A DNA stretch of 64,000 bases from Pseudofabraea citricarpa (taxonomy: Eukaryota > Ascomycota > Leotiomycetes > Helotiales > Dermateaceae): assembly GCA_029641185.1 (NCBI GenBank), contig JAPWGK010000016.1:558001-622000 (forward strand), in the 5' to 3' direction. The stretch's first letter is position 1; each line of letters opens with the position of its first letter. The translations under genes were made by a program, and so were the position numbers. Below the pieces are notes generated by a model. It worked only from the letters and a program-made list of their open reading frames with translations. It was not told the DNA's origin and ran no database searches. Positions 21,685 through 34,773 of this stretch are shown piece after piece.

Positions 21685-24600
21685 TGATATTCGGTGTTTG
21701 TTGAAGGCCATCAGCTTATTTTACATAATATTCTAGCCAAAGCTACATATCCTTTACACGGAAATATTAAGAAACATGTGAGATATGCGTAGGCTTATTT
21801 ACCTGGACTTGAAATGATCTATTCCTTCTAAACTGCGATATATCAAAATTAATATGCTTACAATAAAGCAACGTTTGTATGCACGATATACTGCGAGACA
21901 AAGGCCGAAAAGGGAAAAGAATTAGTTAATCACTTGAAAGAATACTAAGACAGTGCCTCTCCAACTTCTCAGCGTCTTCCATCTTCTTAGGTGGTGCGAA
22001 TATATCATCATGCATACGGACCCGCCACCCTGCCCAAGTCACATGATCATCTAAGTAACTACTCATCTTTATCAACCTCAGTCATTCTGAATAATAACCT
22101 AGTATAACCCAATCAATCCCGTCTTTCATGATACAATAAAAAATTCGCTACACCATCTGCCCGAAGATTGTACCATAGTAAAAGAATCGCTTAGGTTATG
22201 TGTCGCTGTACCCTTCCACGTGCTCGCGATCTTAATTCCACTAGATTTTATTTTCAGAACAACGATTGAGCTTTATGGGAATTGGGAATTCAAATGGTTC
22301 TTGAGGGTGCCAAAAGTCTGACTTGCCTTGAAACTGTAGCTGTCACATTAATCATACGCCAGGTGTCCACATTATCCTTGGTGCTTTGGTTGTACTGTAC
22401 CGAGGTAATCTTTGTTCTTAACCTTATTCACATTAGCTCGGCATACCGCTATCTCCTCAATTTAGCTCTGGGCTTCCTTTTATGCCAATCGTCTTTCGTG
22501 TCTTTGATTGGAATTTATCTTTCTCGTTCCTTTTATATCTTATGGAATCTGCGTACTGCAACATGCATTATGGCGACGCTCTTCTTATTTACTGAAGATA
22601 CTATCATCCTGCCACCGAAGGAGGTCGGGATCAGCTGGTGGGTTTATGATAATTCTATGGTCAATGCGAGCACTCTCGCCTTTTTAAGATCAATCGGCTT
22701 CCTCGCCAACATCGACTGCAGCACTACCCCATATTTTGGTTAGGTAGAAAAGGAGAAGAAAGGAAGCAAGACCGAGTTGATTGCGAAATACGGAGCTAAC
22801 TGTAATCCAAATTCGATTGAAAACCAGCGAGATAATCTTTCCAGAAACATCTTTTGGTGCATTGTACTTTGTCAAGTTCAGCATAGATCACTTGATCGTC
22901 TCGCGCACTTTTCTCGCTTCCTTTTATATCCTCATGCTCTTGTCCTTCTTCCTTTCTCATTCTTTCTTTAGTGAAACGATTCCACAAAACAAGTTAAAGC
23001 CTTGATATACTATTTCTCATTGAGTTCTTTGCCAAACCAACCACAACAATCTAGCAATTGCGGGTAGATCGGAAACCTCCACCCACCAATCAATAACCCC
23101 CTGTTTAGTGGTCCAGCCCTGAATGTCGCGAGATTCCAGACCTGAATCTCCCATAATGCTGGGCCTCAACCAAACGTCCCATCAAATCCGGAAAATCGAC
23201 ACTTGCACTTTGATCGTATGAAGGCAAGCTGCTATTATGATGATGCCCTAATAGAGAAAGAGAAAATATCTAAGGTCTGACTTCTCAGCGATCGTCAAAG
23301 TTCGCGTGTAGCGCCAACAATCCGACAACAATCAGACATAGATCTGGCAAAGATGAGTGGTGTGGTTCAAAAGTCTTGTGGTGGAAGATATATGTGGATA
23401 TTGCATGTTCAGTAATATCCAACCTCTACGAAATTTCAATACCTAAACGCGTATAAATTGATCGAGTTCCTCGAGGAAGTCGATCACTCATACATATCAC
23501 TTCATCATATCACTACTATGCGTCTTCCTTTACACCTCACCACTTCGACACCAGGCTTTGATCACCTTATACACACCATTCTACGCTAGAGCCTCGTTCT
23601 GGAGCAACACGTTCAATGGAGGGCCTTAACGGCAACGATAAGCACCAATACTTTCGTTGGATAAGTTCACCTCCTTATGCCAACACGATAAGTTTTATCT
23701 AGCATACCTCCCTTCAATTTCCATAAGCTAGCGCCAATCGAGATTGATTTTGGTCATATAAGTTCCGAGTAAGCAGTTGTCGGACAGCACAACTATAACT
23801 AGCGCGAACACAATAGTCTTTCCAAGAGAGCTGACGAAGATAAATTCCTGCCGACAATACCTGCTTTTGAAGCGGTCAACTTCGCGAGAACCTCACAAGC
23901 TGCAATTAAATGATGACTGGGAAGCGCTCCAAACTGCGGAGGTTTCGGCGTGGCGTTGCATCTGAAGAACAATGTCAGTATTGAAACACCAATGGTATTC
24001 ATCTCAAAAATCGTTAATTCCTGGACCACGCAGCACATATCATCAAATGCAAATAGAAGACGATAAAAATGCCAGTAACCCGAAATGTGATCGCTTCAGC
24101 ATATATCATATATCATCTTCTGCCCTCTTGTCCTCTTTCTTTTAAATTTGCACTTAATTCGGAACGTAATTGAAGTCAAGTTATGAAGATAATAATTCCC
24201 CATCAAACATTGTATCGCTGTCTCGCAAGGCTTTGAAATTTTTAATTATGTTCCTAATTATTAAAGTGAAGTTTGTCTAAATGCTACCAAAGGATCCTCC
24301 AACTCAAACCGACTTATCAACCACGGAGGAAACAAACCAACGGCGATCTTGACATTATGGATAATATGAGTCAACAGAAGTTGTATTTCTAGAATTCTAT
24401 GTGTAGAAAAATTGTCCAGGTGCTGATAATTTCTCGGGAGATCAAAGACTCCTGTGGCTACCAGGAAAGACCAACGGCTTTTGATAATAAACCATCCGAT
24501 CAGACAGATCATCTCATGACATTTTGTAAAATGCCGGCCGTCTACGTTGAGCCTAAGAAAATTGCTCATGCGAGATTTGAAGCTGAAATCACCGAGCAAC

Positions 24601-24925
24601 TTCCCAATGCGGCAAAAGGCTATTCGGCCTCTCAAATGCGGATGCGCGTGATCGCCTGCCGTACAACGGGAACACATCAGCCCTCTGCGGGCATAAGCAC
24701 GTCCCGCGAGCTGAACCCAGCGCCAAGTGTAAGATCGGGGCCGCGAAAAGGTTCCGGGAGTGATTCACGTTAATGAATAGTTGACCGGTTGGAAGCAAAG
24801 TGATATAAAAGGTTTGCTGTCGCTGTTTGTTCTCACTCCAGTTCGACATCTAAATTCTTCCTCGTCTGAGCTTCTTTTGCAACTCGCTTACCATCTTGTA
24901 ACTATCCCTCCACAATTCATTTACC
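21685..24925. other. gene-poor spacer, nothing supported
   Basis: More than 3 kb without a supported gene. A 154-codon hydrophobic frame at 22282-22743 opens with TTG and shows no recognisable family or splice structure. The last 150 bases are the promoter of the alpha/beta hydrolase. Confidence 0.5.
24804..24811 (+). promoter_or_regulatory. TATA box of alpha/beta hydrolase gene
   Basis: TATAAAAG lies 122 bases upstream of the start codon at 24926, a typical distance for a strong fungal TATA promoter. Confidence 0.5.
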
Positions 24926-25702
24926 ATGTCTGACAAGCCTACACTTGTCTTGATTGCTGGAGCTTGGCACATCACCGAGACATGGAATAAAGTCACTTCA
25001 ATTTTAAAGGCACAACAATTCAAGTGTGTCCCTGTGGCTCTGCCGTCGACAAAAGGGGACAGTTCTGTATCTTTCGGGGACGACGTCAGAGCCGTTCAAG
25101 ATTCGATTAAAGCGGAGACGACACAAGGGCATAATGTTGTGATTGTAGTACACTCTTATGGTGGAGCAATTGGCCAGAGTGCAGTCAAAGGTCTTGCTCG
25201 TCCCAAGGAAGATGCTCTCTCATCTACAAACAAGAAATCCGGCTATGTTATCGGCCTCGCTATGATGGCATGCGGCTTCGGCCAGACAGGAATGAACTTT
25301 ATTGACGCTCTTGGCGGCAAACCACCGCCAGCATGGAAGATCGATCCGAGCGGCTTTGCGGTCATAGCACTTCCAGCTAGAGAACTGTTCTATCACGACC
25401 TTCCCGAGGAAGAGGGCAATTACTGGGTCGCAAAATTGACAAAGCAGGCACTGAAGCCTCTGATGGAAGGCGGCGAGGATTCTTATTCCGGTTGGCTAGA
25501 TGTACCAGTTTGGTATTTGACAACCACCGAGGATCACACTTTCCCGGTTCCTGCTCAGAATATGTTCATGCAGATTGCGAAGGACGCCGGTGCGGATATC
25601 ACTGTTCGAGATGTTGCGAGTAGCCATTCGCCAATGTTAAGCAAGCCCCAGGAAACAGCAGATTTCATATCCGAAGCAGTGGCATATTTTGTGGGATCCT
25701 GA
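24926..25702 (+). CDS. alpha/beta-hydrolase, small esterase-like
   Basis: This single-exon gene encodes 258 residues of a compact alpha/beta hydrolase (AB hydrolase-1/12 type). The N-terminal LVLIAGAWH gives the oxyanion strand, the nucleophile elbow VVHSYGG places the catalytic serine at residue 77, an aspartate at 203 (TTEDHTFPV) and a histidine at 234 (SSHSPML) complete the triad in the expected order. There is no signal peptide or membrane segment, so it is probably cytosolic. Related fungal and plant proteins hydrolyse small esters or act as decarboxylase-like enzymes in secondary metabolism; the substrate here is unknown. It has its own TATA promoter and stands alone, tail-to-tail with the amino-acid permease. 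Confidence 0.88.
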   Translation: MSDKPTLVLIAGAWHITETWNKVTSILKAQQFKCVPVALPSTKGDSSVSFGDDVRAVQDSIKAETTQGHNVVIVVHSYGGAIGQSAVKGLARPKEDALSSTNKKSGYVIGLAMMACGFGQTGMNFIDALGGKPPPAWKIDPSGFAVIALPARELFYHDLPEEEGNYWVAKLTKQALKPLMEGGEDSYSGWLDVPVWYLTTTEDHTFPVPAQNMFMQIAKDAGADITVRDVASSHSPMLSKPQETADFISEAVAYFVGS

Positions 25703-26529
25703 AAAGGATGTTCTGGCATGCAGAGCTCTTCTTTAGGCTATACCAATAGCTAGATTTGTAAAACTATATAATAATATATCTCCTCTCCACAAACATTTGC
25801 AAGCATGATAATATATTTTTATCAAGTCAATTTAGGCGAAGCACGATTTTTATGTGCGTTTTGGCATTTCGAGAAGACAAAAGCACACGAGCGTACCCCA
25901 TTTTTCAATCCCTTGCCATTTTAATTGGCCAATTTTCCCTGGAGTATCATGATCATCTTTATTAATAAGCATTAAGTAGTTTTGTATCTTTCGTATCGAT
26001 CTGTCCTATATATTTTTAGCCGACGGTAGCGACGAAGAGAATTTGAGGTGTGCTAGAGTGGTAGAACTTCCTTGCCTGAGGCTTAAGTTTCTTTCAGTTT
26101 CTATTGTGTGCCACTAATAAAAGATGAATCCGTTGACGAGGTCGGTTAGACGTATTGTCTTAATAGCTAAATGTGTGCAAGTTGACGTATCAAAACTAGG
26201 ACTATACACTGGAATCTATAATAGCGGAACACGATTTAGATACTTACAAGCGAGGAAGGTACCTGAACAGACCTAATTTATACTTAAACATAATCAAGAC
26301 TTATACACTCCAGAGAAATTGCGGTAGTAATATTATGTTGTGTGGACATTTACAGGTTTTGGTAGAAACGACAGGAAGGGCCTTGACAACCCCCAAAAGA
26401 TATACCATAAGCCTCTTTAAAATCCCTCTATCCATTGACCCTTTCAAAAAACCATGAAGACTCAATTTCCCGCTCTATTGAACATTTTGTTTTAATAATG
26501 AGATTGATTTTCGAAAGTCGATTCGGTCT
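25703..26529. other. spacer between convergent genes
   Basis: AT-rich DNA between the 3' ends of the hydrolase and the permease; no coding frame is supported. A short string near 26046-26085 faintly resembles the 5' half of a tRNA but lacks the T arm. Confidence 0.55.
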
Positions 26530-28669
26530 TCAAATTCTCTTCTCGCTGATATCGTTGCCGGAAACATTAAATGCAGTTCGGCTTTCAGAGCTGGTACGGG
26601 ATATAGGTAATTTTTGACCGAGGGGGTCATGCTGAGAATCCCAAGTACCTAGCTCTGCAAGAGGTACTTTGACCAGGCGATGAAATTTTGATGTTTCGTC
26701 ATCCAACTGAACCAATTCTTGCCGGATAGCATATTTGCCAAAGTGCGGCAGGACATATATCCAGATGATGTAGTAAATGACACAGGCCAGAATACTTAAA
26801 TCATGTCAGTTTCTTTTGCTCCAACCAAGGAAAGGTAAACTCACATCCCGATTCCAGTCACACAGTACGTCGCATACCAGAAACTAACATCTCCACCGTT
26901 GCGACCTCCCGGAGGAGGGTACCATGGCATGGCGAGTAAGAACAAGTTTATTGCAAGTGAGAACACAATAGCAACGTCCCAGACACGGAACTCGGTGCGA
27001 GGAATATCCAACTTTGCTCGGTCGCGTCGAATCAGAATGAGGCCGAAAGTAGTAGCTGCCAAGAATATATTTTCAGGATACGATTGCAGATCCACAACGA
27101 AATTGAACGCGTCTCCCGCTGGCGGTGCAAGTATCATGAGTATGGTCAAGAAATATTTTAAAGCGTATGCGCCAATTGGAGTACCAAAAGGACGGGTTGA
27201 GGTCCATAATCGTGGATATGGCAAGACACCTTGGCGACCGCATTCTCGAAGAATGCGAGAATGACCGATAAGTACTGCAACAAGGTTCCCAAACGCACTA
27301 AGAGCAATGAGAAAATTTAGGGCTCTTGGTGCTGACTTGGTTCCGAAGACTGCTTGAAAAAATAGTGAGGCTACAAGCACATCTGAGCCCTCGATTTCCG
27401 CCTTTGAAACTGCCCAATGTCAGCCCTGGAGCCTTGATAATACAATTGGGTAGAAACCCTCTCACCTGCTGCGAAATATGCAATGTTGCACATAATGTAT
27501 AAAATAGCAACAACGAGTAACGAAGCAGGGGCTGTGCGTTTGAGTGTTCTGATAGGGTTCTATCAACGCATGAGCATGGCTCTATGGTGTATCTATCGCC
27601 CGGAAAATCTACATACCTTCACTTCATTCACCATATTGAATGAATTGTTATATCCGGCATAAGCAAAATTCACTTTAACCAGTGCATTTGATAATCCGTA
27701 ACCGCTTGTAGGAATATCGCTGTGGAACGAATTTTTGAAATTTGCTGTTGGGTTTCTCACACGGGTATTGCCTCCAAGAACAACAAGCCCAGTGATGCTG
27801 ATACTATCATTTTTTAGGTCAGTTCCGAGCTGATAATTCATTCATGCGTATTGTTGCAAACCTACAAAATCAAAGTGATAATCTTTATAACACCGACGGC
27901 GTTGGAGACTCTGAGCGATATTCTTGTGTTGAACAACACCACTTAAAACCTGGTTAGAATATTTACTTTCTGGTATCTAGCGCAACTTACATATCAGAAC
28001 TAAAGTGTAGCAACCAACGGCAAGTCCCTTGAGTTCCCATGCTGCAGGGGCATATCCACCAGTAGCAAAGAGATAGTGGGCCATCACTTTCATAGCGTCA
28101 GTAGTGCATATCAGACGGATTTGCATAGCATACCAATACAGTTGCTACTGCTGAATGATAACAACAACGTTAAAAATGCAAACATTGTCGGCATCAAGTA
28201 TCTTGGTCGAGGATAAGCTTGTTCCAGGTACACGACCTGAGCACCGGATCGATTGGGAAAGAAGCTTGCTAATTCCACAAATATACCAAGTTGGGCTGCT
28301 CCAATGAGGAATCCCAGCACCCAGAATATCATACTTAATCCCACCGAACCCACACCTAGAAGAATACTTGCAGCTATTACAAGTTAGCAGCCATCGGAAA
28401 TTGAAAGTCGGCATTGCTTTACGAGTTGAGAACACTCCTGTTCCAATCATCTGGCCAATGTTCAAGAATATCGCCGTGAAAGAAGCAACTTCCAGACCGA
28501 GAGACGAGACATTCTCCACGGGCGCTCCAGATGCCTCTTGATACGAAGGCTTCGATTCATTTCCGCCATATTCGTGGACGAATTCGAGCGAACCGAACAG
28601 CTTGGTATCGTTCCCACGACCGCCTCTAATAGAGACCTCAGCATCTTTAGAATTGCTGCCGTCTGCCAT
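26530..28669 (-). CDS. amino-acid permease, LAT/methionine-permease (Mup1-like) group
   Basis: Eight exons on the minus strand (28669-28423, 28373-28134, 28086-27991, 27941-27866, 27803-27617, 27559-27466, 27409-26845, 26794-26530) join in frame to 589 residues. The first membrane segment carries FLNIGQMIGTGVFSTP (residues 68-83), the substrate-binding loop of the APC superfamily; ELASFFPNRSGAQVVYLEQAYP, FAYAGYNNSFNMVNEVKNP and RECGRQGVLP are typical of fungal Mup1/LAT-type permeases. About 12 hydrophobic segments are present, with a cytosolic N-terminus of about 60 residues. It should import an amino acid, possibly methionine, across the plasma membrane. The start at 28669 follows family length. 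The next gene upstream, in the same direction, is a TauD-type dioxygenase. Confidence 0.88.
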
Positions 28670-29352
28670 GATGTGGAGAAGGAAAAAAATGGAGGTTCTG
28701 GGTTCTAGGTTTAGATGAAAGCTGGAGGCGGGGCAATATAAAGGGGATACCCCAAACTCAAAAGTACCTGCCAGATTGAGACAACCCTGGACCTGCAAGC
28801 CTTCATAATTAGCATCAGATAACAATTATTGCGTCAGATAGTAAGCGGCTCGGACCACTCGCAAGTATCCTTTGGAAGTATGGTAGTATCCAATCCATGT
28901 TCAAGCACTTGGCTGGGATGGCAATCTGACTCAGCTGCAGTGACTGCCGCGATTGTATACGTCCAGTGCCGATCATTTCGCGATATTCTCCTAGCGATTC
29001 GTCATTTAATACCTGCATATTGTGTGCCAATATCGTATGCGGCACCCCCGGATCAGCCCCCACGATAGTTCTTGTCAATGGATATTACGGATATCAAAGT
29101 TTATCACGATAACCTCAAACCCGCCTTGAAGTTAGAGAAAAAGGTGTTTCCCACTTCTAATTGGCTTAAGGATGAATAAGGGCTCATAAGAGTTCAGCAA
29201 AACTTAAAAGCATGTGATAAATTATGAGCATCAAAGCTTCTTGGGGGCCAAAATTTGACAAAACTTTTCAAGACAAAATAACCCCTGCCCTGTCTCCTAT
29301 CATGAAAAGGAGAAGATTAGGCTAAAATATGAACAATTTTTATTTGTGTAAC
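28670..29352. other. spacer between dioxygenase and permease
   Basis: This 680-base stretch holds the dioxygenase 3' region and the permease promoter. A TATA-like element (28729-28738 on the minus strand) lies about 65 bases before the permease start. No coding frame is supported. Confidence 0.5.
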
Positions 29353-30744
29353 TCAAGCTTTGCCTGCACCTCCCCTGATTCTTGGCTCAATTGGGAACAC
29401 CTGTTCATCCTCAGTCACATCCTTGTAGAGTTCGTCCCAACGAGGCTTGAGCTGCTGTGGGGTCTCCCAAGCCAATTCTGGATCTCTTAGCCAAAGTCGA
29501 AGGAGATGTCTCCTAAGATACAAGTCAGCTTCCAGATACATTTCAAGTCACCAAGAAGTCAAGCGAGCGGGGTTGACTGTTAAAATCGGGGGACATACTC
29601 TCTACCTGGCGCATCGACAAATCCGTCTCTAGCATGGAAAATGCTCAGATTATTGACATATTGAACATCTCCTTTCTGAAAGTCAAGGGTCAGATTAAAT
29701 TTGTCCGCTAAGAAATGTAGTGCATCAAGTGCTTCTGCTTGAGACTCCGTAATTGGGGGAATATCGGTACTTCTTGGCAAGTTGAGAAATCCGGTGAAGC
29801 CACGTCGAGCATATTGAATGACCACACGCTCCGGAGTGGTCCCTTGGGCAGGAGTATGATACAAGAGCGGCTTGACAGTGTATGGCTTTTCCGGGTTGCC
29901 GTACCTATACATATATTGAGTATGGCATTTATGAAGAGGTATCAGTTTACATACCCATCAAATACCCAATTTTCAGAAAGCGTTTTGATCAAATCAGGAC
30001 GAGTTTTTGCGAGTTCGTTGTAAACTCTCCAGCTTGAAGACAGCTTACTTTCTCCTCCAGATGCAGCCGTGTTTAATGAGAAGAGCGATACGATGTCCCC
30101 AGCATCTGTATGAAACACTTGCTTGTCAGTTGTATAAGCCGGAGCACCAATTTTGTTTGCGACCGAAGTCTGGCTCAGGTCTTTGATGTGGTTAAGCACA
30201 GAGGATTGCTTTACTCCATCTATGATCTTGCTATCCTGTCGGCCACGAATACTTCCAATATGTGAAGAGACGCCAGCATAAACGATAATATTCTCTTTGC
30301 GTGAATACTTTTCCACTGGCAGGCCACGGAGAACAAAGAATCCACGACCAGAATGCAATTCTCTCGCGTGCTCACGAAGAATTGCATGCAGAGTGGGAAG
30401 CGGAAAGCTCTCGGGATTTATATAGCCAAGCGCTTTCTTGAGAGCTGTGCGGATCTTCAGTAGATATTCAACATATTTTCTGGCCAAAGCTACACACCTT
30501 TGAAATTCAAGAGAGCCTGATGAATCTCTTCAATTTGTGTCTCGTTCAAAACAAGCGTCCATTGGCTTTCAACTTTGAAATCTTGACCTTCCCAGACCAG
30601 CGGGCCCGTGAGCTGCTTTGGGAACCCCTCAGGCAACTTGTCATCTGAACTCCTTGACTTGCTCAATCGCTCAGTGCGCTGTTGGTATTTCTGCAAATCG
30701 GGATGATAAGAAATATCGGGCTGTCTCTGAATAACTGCGGCCAT
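29353..30744 (-). CDS. TauD/TfdA-family Fe(II)/2-oxoglutarate dioxygenase
   Basis: Four exons (30744-30498, 30444-29955, 29904-29599, 29512-29353) give 400 residues with all junctions in frame. The facial triad is visible: HTD at residues 194-196 (QVFHTDAGD) and a distal histidine at 336 (NNLSIFHARDGF), followed by the 2-oxoglutarate-binding arginine region RHLLRLWLRD. The segment GRGFFVLRGLPVEKYS is typical of the fungal clavaminate-synthase-like/TauD group. No signal peptide, so cytosolic or nuclear. TauD itself releases sulfite from taurine; fungal paralogues hydroxylate many small acids, so the substrate is open. The same-direction permease 680 bases downstream suggests the two could serve uptake and use of one nutrient, an inference from position only. 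Confidence 0.9.
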
Positions 30745-33700
30745 GATGGTAGATTTCTTGCTAGTTTTCAAAATTAAATTAAATTCAACAGAATGCGTTA
30801 TTTGGAAGTTGTCATGGGATGCTTTATGTAGGACATGATGGCCCGATTGCCGCTCGATTAGATGTCGTGGAGGTTGGTGTCTATGACGTGATTTCGTGTG
30901 ATCCAATCACGCGCACTCCTTTACTATAGCTATCATCCACCCAACTTAAATCCACTGAGGGGTCAAGCGACAAGTATTGCTTTGTGATCCTTCCGATTTG
31001 GAGTACTCTTGCATGATTTTCAATTCATATGTATTATTTCTTAAAGCCGTTGACAAATTATGTCTCTTACCAATCAACCTTTTCTTATGCAAGAAAATTT
31101 GTATGGTTGAAGCTATAAGCTCTGAAGAACATAACTATTGGCTAAAAATGATTCATGCTGACAACAAATAAAAATGAAATGCTGTGAGGGGTCTTCCGGG
31201 TTTTCAAGTCGATGACTTCAAATATCGCGACCCTAATCAAGCGACGAGAAAGCTCTTTTCTTATGTCTGCTATCTGGATTTCTTGGCATCAAGGATATCC
31301 GGGGAACAAAAACAAAAAAAAGAAAGAAACAATAAACCTGCTCAATTTGAACCTCTTGCGGTACATCCTAATGATGCAATTCTTTGTTGAATTGTGCATA
31401 GAGATTGAGAGTGGGCCTTGCGACCGGATCCAAGAAGCGAGTCGAGCCATACAACTATTGAAATCTCCAAGCGACACGATCATTAGCTACTATTTTCAAT
31501 GAGCATCTGCGTCCTTCCGACTGAAATTCAAAGCTGATTGGTTTTTGACGAGTCTATTGTTCTTCATGTGGGATAATGAATTTGCATTCATGAAGTATTA
31601 AGGTTGGAGAGTTTAGCCTTGCTACCCGAACGTTGAATTTGTTTAAAGTTCAAGCTGGCTTGCAATTATGGCACCCACAATGTCTACTTGTTTAGTCGGA
31701 AGATTAGAAGAACCTCTTTTCAGGCAGCATAGTATTGGAGTGAATAAATTGGAATCGCCTCGGCAGTTTGTCTTGAGAAGTGTGCGATATTCATTTTAGT
31801 GTATCTGAGAGCGAGCGATATCATAGATCTTCTCAAACGAGCCGGTACTTCTTTGCTAGCATAGGAAATATTGATACTGCTATAGCATTTCTCTGCTTCG
31901 AATTCTGTTTAGAAAAAGACTGTTGAAATGCTTTCCAGTCGAAGCACTAAAACAGCCGCCCACTCCGGCCCCCGGGAACCTATCTAATAATATACCTGAA
32001 CGAGTAGTCATTTCACGGTAAAGTCAACCTAGAAGATCAAACCTCTCATGCAGAAGCTCAGGGTCATTTGTCACGAAACAACCACCGCTGACTTGAGGAT
32101 ATCATCATCGGCGCGGCAATGAGCTCTGTATATCAACAAGATTCTATGCTATTCCATGCTTCCAGTGGCCTAAAATACAGAGTTATCTAAAGTCAGTATG
32201 CTGTTTCAATACGGCACCCAAGTATGTGGGGCACATACCATGTTTCACACCACCAGAATGACTGGAGGTCTCATCTACTACCAGATTTGTCAAGAAGTTT
32301 TCGGTTGAGATTATTTTGTGTACATGAAACATACCTCATTTGCTCTCAGAAAACTCAACACGAAGTTCAAATATTTGAGACCGTATTCTATGAACGGTAC
32401 AAGTGTTTGAGGAATTGTCAGTCAGCTCTAATGAGCGATTTAGAGTCCATTCAACAGTGCATGATCCCCTCACGTGTAGTTTCTTCCGCATTAAGAGCCT
32501 AGCGTCAACACAACTAAATGTTCTTACCTAGGAAGTTTATATCTGAAAAGGAATTATCTGAAAATAAACGACCACAGTAGACCTATCCGTGCTTCAATTG
32601 ATGCCGCGTCTTCAAGATTAAGCGAACTCAGAAAGAGGCCATATGCTTGGCATGGCAAACGAAAAATATTTGTTGCAACTATAGAAAGACAATTTAAATG
32701 AGTAAAAGGATTACAAAACGGTATCCTGCAAGAAAATTCCTGTCGCCAGTCTTGTTTTCTAGATATCAGCGGAGGTTTATGTAGCAGATTCTTACACCCA
32801 AGATTCTGATTTCTCAACAGATATGTCGTCAGCACTTTGTATAAAACATTTAACAGTTAAGCCTTCTCAGTTTCGAATATTTCGGGCCTGGAAAAGATGC
32901 CAGTACGTCTGGATCTCAGGTCAAATGATTTTATCAAATAGCATTGATACCTTGTATACACAAATCTTAGCTCTCGCTCACACTAGCTCATAATTACACT
33001 GACATCGCTAGAGCAATAATAGCACGGCCCACCTCTGGATTCGAATATTCTTGCACTCTTCTTACACTCTTCCCATTCTCAGTCATATCAAGAGTAAAGA
33101 CATATTCATTACTATAGTCCCCCTTTGGATGCGTGCCTTTACTCGTAGCCTGAATCGAAACCCTTCTCGCATCCGTATCGATGGTTATCCCTTGAGCAGT
33201 AAACTCAAGAGAGTAGTAGAAAGAGAATATGCGGTTTGTAAATTCAGAAGTGACAAAACTTTGAGAAAAGAAAATCAGGTTAGTTGAAAGAGACTCGCGG
33301 AGCGGTGGGTATTACGTTGTTTTATCCATAGGCGCAATGTTCAGACTCGCAGGGCTAACATTGAAAACACAGTCTTCAGTCCAATTTTCTGTCATGCGAG
33401 AGGGTTTAATCGTCGACAGATTGTCAAGAAACGTTGTTGCTGTTTGCTCGAGCGTGCTTCGGAGAGACATGTTGAATTAAGTTCTGAGATGGCGAATAAG
33501 ACTATTCGAAATACAATGAGCAAATACTTCCTGATGAGAAGACATCTACTTAAATGGTCTAAATTTGTTCCCTTCTTGAACGAACGGCTTCAATCTTCAG
33601 ATGATCAATCAAGAAACTTTGAAGTTCTTTGTAACTAAGCTACTCCTCGGCGCCAGCATGTGAGATGCATGCAATGAATTTTCAGCAAACTATGATTTAC

Positions 33701-34260
33701 CTCCGCCGAACTCGGTAGACTGCATACTTATCGCGAGAAAGTTCGTGGCATAGGGACGCGATGTAATGCAAAGAACTGGGAAGAAACCCCTCCGCACGGC
33801 CCGGCCGTGTCCATCATACTCGGAACGGATTGACACCTTTCCGAGGTGGGTAAAGAGCGTCATCTTCCAAAGTCTATACAGATTCATACGACTTGAGATA
33901 ACAAAGCACCGACCCTACTCGGTTACTGTCATGAGAATCTGAGATACTGTGACTAAAATTCCATCAGCTAAGCGAGGTCAAGTAATATTTTCAAACGCCA
34001 AGTCAAAGCTCCGCCGGAGCCGGCCTTTACATTTTGTTTCAGGATTTAGTAAGCTAGAAGATATACTTTCATGATTTCTAAGCTAAGCTTGGCTAACTCT
34101 CAGTTCGTTCGCAAAAGAGTACTTAGAAACGGAGTGCTTGCTATTTTAATGGACTTTTAAGTCCTCAGCTTCTCCCGCTTCCACCGATCTTATTACTTCA
34201 CATCAAACCCCTCGCGATAACCAGCAAAACCTCATCAACAAGAACACTCAAAAATCCAAA
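30745..34260. other. 3.5-kb spacer, no gene supported
   Basis: The first hundred bases are the dioxygenase promoter. The rest is AT-rich with frames below 100 codons and no family features. No terminal repeats or transposase remains were noticed. Confidence 0.55.
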
Positions 34261-34773
34261 ATGTCAGCTTTAACGATAGGCAGTGCGACGTCGAACGGTG
34301 GAGTTGAACGGGAAGGAATCATCGATTCTGTCCTGCGCTTCTACGACGGGCTCGACGCAAACGACTACGAAACTTTCATCTCTAGCTCGACCTCTGACTG
34401 CGTGATGGATGTTTCCGGGGTGATCATGGGCGGGCAATCTCTAGGGATCCTCAGCGGACTACACGAAGAGATCGTGCCGAAAGTCTTTCGCGTTATAGGT
34501 CCGATCGGCTCGACACACAGCCTCTCAAACTTCAGAGTCGCTGTGGTCAATCCTGCGGAGGCCTTCGTAACATTTCACATCTCGGCTCAGCATTTTAAAA
34601 AGTTGCCAGAAGGGAGTGATCCTGTGATTACGGAGAACTATCTCATGTCGAATAAGTATAAAGCGACAGTTGTGAAGGCCGAGAGTGGTGTTTGGTTGGT
34701 CAAGAGGATTGTTGCGGCGAGTCTTTGGGCTCAGGGCAATTTGAAGGTCATGTCGAACCTGGAATCGAATTGA
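34261..34773 (+). CDS. SnoaL/NTF2-like protein
   Basis: This single-exon gene encodes 170 residues. The layout (IIDSVLRFYDGLDANDYETFISSSTSDCVMD, a central beta-rich part with HSLSNFRVAV, then KYKATVVKAESGVWLVKRIVA) fits the cone-shaped NTF2/SnoaL fold, in which a helical N-terminus is followed by a curved sheet. Such proteins are polyketide cyclases, dehydratases, isomerases or simple binding proteins. There is no signal peptide. The halogenase-like gene lies 1.5 kb downstream in the same direction, so a shared role in small-molecule metabolism is possible, but no synthase gene is present. Confidence 0.78.
   Translation: MSALTIGSATSNGGVEREGIIDSVLRFYDGLDANDYETFISSSTSDCVMDVSGVIMGGQSLGILSGLHEEIVPKVFRVIGPIGSTHSLSNFRVAVVNPAEAFVTFHISAQHFKKLPEGSDPVITENYLMSNKYKATVVKAESGVWLVKRIVAASLWAQGNLKVMSNLESN

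Noticed and set aside
22282..22743. hydrophobic 154-codon frame
   Set aside because: Opens with TTG, no ATG near the start in good context, no family features, AT-rich surroundings; probably chance.
26046..26120. string resembling the 5' half of a glycine tRNA
   Set aside because: The T arm and acceptor partner are missing and no Pol III terminator follows.
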